A stretch of DNA of 64,000 nucleotides from Candidatus Margulisiibacteriota bacterium (lineage in GTDB: Bacteria > Margulisbacteria > WOR-1 > JAKLHX01 > JBAZKV01), in the NCBI GenBank assembly GCA_041650635.1, contig JBAZKV010000005.1:27774-91773 (forward strand), given 5' to 3'. Below are positions 61,075-64,000 of this stretch, piece after piece. Each line of letters opens with the position of its first letter. Position 1 is the first letter of the stretch. Made by a program: the position numbers and the translations under genes. The notes under the pieces are model-generated. The model worked only from the letters and a program-made list of their open reading frames with translations, was not told the origin of the DNA and did no database searches.

Positions 61075-61190
61075 ATGGGGGCATAGTTCAGCCCCTCGAC
61101 TCTCCTTGACTCGCTTACGCTCGCTCGGGATCGCTCGGAACAGGTTGGTAGAAAGCTCGGTTAGCATGCAGAAGGTCCGCGGTTCGGTTT
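61075..61190 (+). pseudogene. tRNA-Ala relic split by a ~50-bp insertion
   Basis: The first 17 bases (ATGGGGGCATAGTTCAG) match the intact tRNA-Ala region. A GC-rich palindromic insert follows (about 61092-61142, CTCGCTTACGCTCGCTCGG). Then come GTTGGTAGAA and GCAGAAGGTCCGCGGTTCG, the remaining D-, anticodon- and T-arm pieces with substitutions. The acceptor 3' strand is lost, so it cannot fold as a tRNA. Confidence 0.75.
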
Positions 61191-61269
61191 CTGGAACTTT
61201 CGGTTTTGGATTTGTGATTTGTTTAGGATTTAGAGATTGGGATTTGGCGTTTCTTCGCACAGCGAAGTA

Positions 61270-61320
61270 ATGGGGGCATAGTTCAGTTGGTAGAACGGTC
61301 GCCTGCGGCGACAGATCCGC
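61270..61320 (+). pseudogene. 5' half of a second tRNA-Ala copy
   Basis: 28 bases (61270-61297) are identical to 61577-61604 at the start of the intact tRNA-Ala. The sequence then diverges to GTCGCCTGCGGCGAC, itself a hairpin, and no T arm or 3' acceptor strand follows. Together with the intact gene it forms a 307-base-spaced direct repeat around the GIY-YIG gene. The 370-base gap 60964-61333 otherwise contains only the histidine kinase promoter and the relic at 61075. Confidence 0.8.
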
Positions 61321-61333
61321 GGCAAGGTTATAC

Positions 61334-61588
61334 ATGTATTATGTATATGTTTTAAAGAGCTTGAAGAATGGCAGGTATTATACTGGATCCACTTGTGATA
61401 TCGAAAGAAGATTGCTTGAGCATATGACAGGAAAAAGCAAGGCCACAAAACACCTGAGACCGTTCAGATTGGTGTTTGCCGAAGAGTTCGACACTAGAAC
61501 AGATGCCTATAAAAGAGAGCGATATCTAAAGACTGGTAAGGGAAGAGAAGACAGAGAAGTCTTAATAGCCAAGCATATGGGGGCATAG
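61334..61588 (+). CDS. Small GIY-YIG endonuclease-like protein ending in tRNA-Ala
   Basis: 84 residues. Signature YVYVLKSLKNGRYYTGST, with the catalytic-type Arg in DIERRLLEHM and later Glu and Lys (KRERYLKTGKGRED). This is the short single-domain GIY-YIG group. The last codons (M-G-A-stop) are the first bases of the tRNA-Ala gene, so the reading frame and the tRNA overlap by ten bases. Direct repeats of the tRNA flank it. It looks like a homing-type unit that targeted tRNA-Ala and restored it at one end. Confidence 0.83.
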   Translation: MYYVYVLKSLKNGRYYTGSTCDIERRLLEHMTGKSKATKHLRPFRLVFAEEFDTRTDAYKRERYLKTGKGREDREVLIAKHMGA

Positions 61589-61651
61589 TTCAGTTGGTAG
61601 AACGTCTGCTTTGCAAGCAGAAGGTCCGCGGTTCGAATCCGCGTGCCTCCA
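61579..61651 (+). tRNA. tRNA-Ala(TGC)
   Basis: Acceptor GGGGGCA pairs with TGCCTCC (one G-T). D arm AGTTCAGTTGGTAGAAC, anticodon loop TTTGCAA (anticodon TGC), and T arm GGTTCGAATCC. CCA is not encoded, unlike tRNA-Ile. Both neighbouring protein genes end inside it, on opposite strands. Confidence 0.95.
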
Positions 61652-63104
61652 CATTATTTTCTTTACAAACCATTGGTGTGCCGTTTTTATTGACCGCAAT
61701 CTTTTTCCCATCGATTATTTTTTCGGCGGCGGAACCTTGGCGGAATTTTTTCGGGTGGGTGCAAAAAACTGTCTCCGTATTTTGTTTTGGCGCGCGCGCT
61801 TTTGTTATCGCAGAGCTATTTATCGATGCAGGCGAGCAATTTTCGCCGTAGAATAAGACAACCTCAATGGCGTCTTTCGAATAAAATATTTCCTTGATGT
61901 GCTTTTTCATGATAATCCGTTTTTCAGCCATATCTTTATTTTTCTCGGCTCCTATTATATCCAACAGTATTTTTTTAGCCCTTTCCGATGTATACAACAA
62001 TGAAACAGGCCTTGGTTCGATACCGCTTGGCACGGGTTTGAACGAATTATTGAGCGTAAAAATCAAACTATCCATATATTGATTGTTTTTGGATATATTA
62101 TCAAGATTTTCTATGATAAGCCTGTCTAAACGGTCAACGCTGACCTGTCTTATGTCACAGGAAGAATAATCTCTTTTGCCAATGCTTGAACACCGGTAAT
62201 AAAAATATCTAACCCGCTTTCCCCACTTCGTCTTATTCGTGAACGCTTCAGTCATTGTGGACCCGCAGCCTTTGCAGCGGACCAACCCATGGAATATAGC
62301 ACGGTGGACAACTCTGCTATATATTTTAGGTTTATGAAGCCTCTGCGCTTCTTCAAACATCTCGCACGACACAATAGGTTCGTGCTGCCCTTGATAGATA
62401 GCTCCTTTGTGAAAGATCATGCCCTTGTAAACAACATTTCTTAACATGTCACAAATAACAGTTTTAAAAAACGGAAGACCTCTCCTATTAAACATACCGT
62501 TTGATTTCAAACATTTATAGACGGCCGAAGAAGAGCCTGTCAAGATATATGTTTCAAATATCTTTTTAACTGTTTTGCAATGCTCCGTATCGATCACGAG
62601 CTTTTTATCTTCCTTTTTATATCCGAAAGGAGGCTTCCCAGAACTCCACATGCCTTTTTTGGCCATTTCAGTCTTTTTGTCCCTTATCCTTTCGCTTGTG
62701 AGCTCTCTTTCAAATTGGCCAAAGGTAAGCATGATATTGCGGAGAAGACGACCCGACGGAGTTGAAGTGTCAAATCTCTCTGTCACTGAAATAAAACTGG
62801 CATTGTGTTGATCAAATATTTCAATGAGTTGATAGAAATCTTTAGGTGATCTGGTCAAGCGGTCGATCTTGTAGGACATGACCGTGTTAATCTTGCCGTT
62901 CTGTATATCGCCAATCATCTCCTGTAGAGCGGGTCTGTCGGTGTTGGCTCCTGTATAACCCTGATCAGAATAAACTTTGTAGACCTCAATATCGTTCTGG
63001 CTTGAAATAAAAGACCTGATCTTTATCTCCTGGGCCTCGCACGAATTAAACTCGACTTCAGCTTGTCCGTCGGTTGAAACCCTCGTATAGATAGCAGCTT
63101 TCAT
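61590..63104 (-). CDS. Large serine recombinase running into tRNA-Ala antisense
   Basis: 504 residues from the ATG at 63104, which has GGAGG 8 bases upstream and overlaps the previous stop as ATGA. The catalytic domain has the nucleophile in YTRVSTDGQ, with YKIDRLTRSPKDFY and LTFGQFERELTSERIRDKK. A recombinase domain follows (GKPPFGYKKED). A zinc-ribbon comes next (RCKGCGSTMTEAF...RCSSIGKRDYSSC), then a C-terminal helix region. The last 18 residues (ARGFEPRTFCLQSRRSTN) are simply the antisense of the tRNA-Ala gene. The element therefore probably integrated at this tRNA and its reading frame now ends in host sequence. Confidence 0.93.
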   Translation of the reverse strand: MKAAIYTRVSTDGQAEVEFNSCEAQEIKIRSFISSQNDIEVYKVYSDQGYTGANTDRPALQEMIGDIQNGKINTVMSYKIDRLTRSPKDFYQLIEIFDQHNASFISVTERFDTSTPSGRLLRNIMLTFGQFERELTSERIRDKKTEMAKKGMWSSGKPPFGYKKEDKKLVIDTEHCKTVKKIFETYILTGSSSAVYKCLKSNGMFNRRGLPFFKTVICDMLRNVVYKGMIFHKGAIYQGQHEPIVSCEMFEEAQRLHKPKIYSRVVHRAIFHGLVRCKGCGSTMTEAFTNKTKWGKRVRYFYYRCSSIGKRDYSSCDIRQVSVDRLDRLIIENLDNISKNNQYMDSLIFTLNNSFKPVPSGIEPRPVSLLYTSERAKKILLDIIGAEKNKDMAEKRIIMKKHIKEIFYSKDAIEVVLFYGENCSPASINSSAITKARAPKQNTETVFCTHPKKFRQGSAAEKIIDGKKIAVNKNGTPMVCKENNVEARGFEPRTFCLQSRRSTN

Positions 63105-63334
63105 ACACTTGTCCTCCTTTCGCATTTATTTAAACCCTCACCCTTCCCTCTCCCAGAGGGAGAGGGGCAGCAAATTAAATTCTTGAGTTCTAAGATTAAT
63201 TCCCGGTGAGCATTGGACAAGTGGAGAAATCTGATGTGACTAAGAAAACGGGGGCACTTTGTTTTTCTTAGTCCATTACAATGTGGAGAATATAAACAAC
63301 GCTCACAACAATGTAAGACCTTTATATCAGACAT
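63101..63334 (-). CDS. 77-residue Cys-rich protein ending in a palindromic repeat
   Basis: Start at the ATG 63334 with GGGAGGTGAT upstream. The N-terminus is Cys-rich (LHCCERCLYSPHCNG, then KTKCPRF), a probable small zinc knuckle. The end (CCPSPSGRGKGEG) is encoded by the CTCTCCC palindrome at 63147-63165. It lies 2 bases after the SLOG gene, and its stop overlaps the recombinase start, so the three genes form one coupled operon. Unknown function, possibly a recombination directionality factor or regulator by position. Confidence 0.7.
   Translation of the reverse strand: MSDIKVLHCCERCLYSPHCNGLRKTKCPRFLSHIRFLHLSNAHRELILELKNLICCPSPSGRGKGEGLNKCERRTSV
63147..63165. repeat. CTCTCCC palindrome, copy in the Cys-rich gene
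   Basis: CCTCTCCC-AGA-GGGAGAGG, identical to 30499-30517. It is preceded by ACCCTCACCCTT, the usual flank of this widespread repeat type as I recall it. Confidence 0.9.
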
Positions 63335-63336
63335 GA

Positions 63337-63867
63337 TTATATCACCTCCCCATTGAAAATATAACAATGGCGTGCCAAATCAGGCGGCAGACAAGCACCA
63401 CCGCCGCAAAGAAAGACAACAACAGGAACGCCCCGGGAAACAGCCTGACGAACCGTGTAAAGAGAACCGCGCGAAGGGCCGTGAAGGAAAGCAACAACGA
63501 CAGAGGACGCGGAAACCAAACGCCTATTGCGGCCAAGAAGAGCAGAAACCGCGGAGGAGCGGGAAGCCCCGGCAGAAGCAGGACCCCAGACCACGCGACC
63601 CCCGGCCGCAATGAACTGAACCACATCAGCGCGGACCACGGAAGGGAAACCCGCGATAGAAGACCAGGCCGAATGGACAACACCGCGGGAAGAAGCACCC
63701 GCCCGAAGCACCGCGGACAAAGCAAACTGATCAGCGCCCACAGCGCCACCCGAAGCCACAGAAAACCCGCAGGACAGAAGCAAGGAAACCACCTGATCAA
63801 CGAGCGGAGCAAAACGGACGGGAAGAGAACGGGACCCAACAACCCCAGCCAAACGACGCATAACCAT
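63337..63867 (-). CDS. SLOG-domain (DprA/LOG-like Rossmann) protein of the mobile operon
   Basis: 176 residues from the ATG at 63867, with AAGGAGGT 7-8 bases upstream. The SLOG pattern is clear: LAGVVGSRSLP, FSVASGGAVGADQFAL, GRNRRLVSASSVVVAFL and SRGSLYTVRQAVSRGVPVVVF. The coding strand is unusually pyrimidine-rich and GC-richer than the rest of the window, with many GTT/CGG/TCT codons, so a foreign origin is likely. SLOG proteins bind nucleotides or DNA ends, and some act in defence or as DprA-like factors. It has only the core, without the DprA helix-hairpin or winged-helix domains. Confidence 0.82.
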   Translation of the reverse strand: MVMRRLAGVVGSRSLPVRFAPLVDQVVSLLLSCGFSVASGGAVGADQFALSAVLRAGASSRGVVHSAWSSIAGFPSVVRADVVQFIAAGGRVVWGPASAGASRSSAVSALLGRNRRLVSASSVVVAFLHGPSRGSLYTVRQAVSRGVPVVVFLCGGGACLPPDLARHCYIFNGEVI

Positions 63868-64000
63868 GATCGATACCTCCTTGATAAAAAGGGAGCATTT
63901 CCCCGACGCGTGTCACCCGCAGCGGAGGTGAACGACGAACGCATTCCTTATATTCAATGCGCGCGAGGAGTGAGCCGGAGCGGAGGGGCGGGAGTCGCGG
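63868..64000. other. Upstream region of the SLOG operon to the window end
   Basis: GC-rich. It contains a CGCATT...AATGCG inverted repeat around a minus-strand TATAAG (about 63938-63960) and a G-rich stretch to 64000. I see no gene. Confidence 0.4.

Noticed and set aside
61270..61604. CRISPR-like direct repeats
   Set aside because: There are only two copies, and they are tRNA-Ala sequence with a nuclease gene between them. No array exists in the window.
61590..61651. Recombinase C-terminal tail as a real domain
   Set aside because: The ARGFEPRT tail is the antisense translation of tRNA-Ala and has no independent meaning.
63342..63944. 200-residue hydrophobic open frame overlapping the SLOG gene
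   Set aside because: It is the alternative frame of the SLOG gene. The SLOG frame has family motifs, a good ribosome site and correct spacing to the next gene.

Overview
The window is one densely coded bacterial chromosome segment of intermediate GC. The 16S rRNA 3' end carries a normal anti-Shine-Dalgarno. Conserved enzymes are recognisable but divergent, and about a third of the genes are large soluble proteins I cannot place firmly. This suggests an uncultivated lineage (a Margulisbacteria/Saganbacteria-like or neighbouring candidate phylum is my guess, not a demonstrated assignment).

Layout: 0.0-8.4 kb holds ribE, nusB, accC, a tiny SWIB-like gene, a soluble MgtE-like sensor, dprA, a GHL10 hydrolase, folE and fhs. 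8.4-11.6 kb is a divergent pair of orphan genes (radical SAM and unknown). 11.6-25.2 kb is one long minus-strand run: thiL, a peptidase, xerD, a membrane protease, folC, a SPOR protein, mreB-mreC-mreD-PBP2, hisF, ispA, a DUF212 protein and dxs (thiamine, folate, cell shape and isoprenoid genes). 25.3-43.5 kb is mostly orphan genes: PHP, radical SAM, nucleotidyltransferase, glycogen-synthase-like, a UbiB-like kinase with an M48 protease, a C39-like protein, a three-repeat protein, a UPF0489-like protein and a pentapeptide protein, with thiC and a LOG gene inside. 43.6-55.0 kb holds an ABC exporter, an RlmD-like methylase, leuC/leuD/leuB, a zincin, a small kinase-like protein, thiG, a ThiD2-ThiE fusion and an M23 peptidase. 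55.1-57.2 kb is a divergent glucan phosphorylase. 57.2-61.7 kb is a broken rRNA locus: 16S, tRNA-Ile, a histidine kinase, tRNA-Ala relics, a GIY-YIG gene and tRNA-Ala. 61.6-64.0 kb is a mobile-element operon (serine recombinase, Cys-rich protein, SLOG protein) where 23S would be expected.

Two promoter languages divide the genes. Conserved metabolic genes carry TGATATAAT/TATAAT-type -10 boxes, often only 6-10 bases before the start codon, so several transcripts look leaderless. Nearly every orphan transcription unit instead carries GTGAAAT(T/C), then 16 bases, then GAT(A/G/C)(A/T) (equivalently GAAA-N15-nnCGATAA). This closely resembles the sigma-28 (FliA/WhiG/SigD) consensus. I infer that these scattered orphan genes (glucan synthase- and phosphorylase-like, radical SAM, PHP, proteases, kinases, histidine kinase) form one alternative-sigma regulon. 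This is the most exciting signal in the window.

A second theme is in-frame invasion of conserved enzyme genes (fhs twice, dxs, thiDE twice) by short palindromic or repeated elements, including one element nested precisely inside another in fhs. A third is the rearranged rRNA/tRNA-Ala locus.
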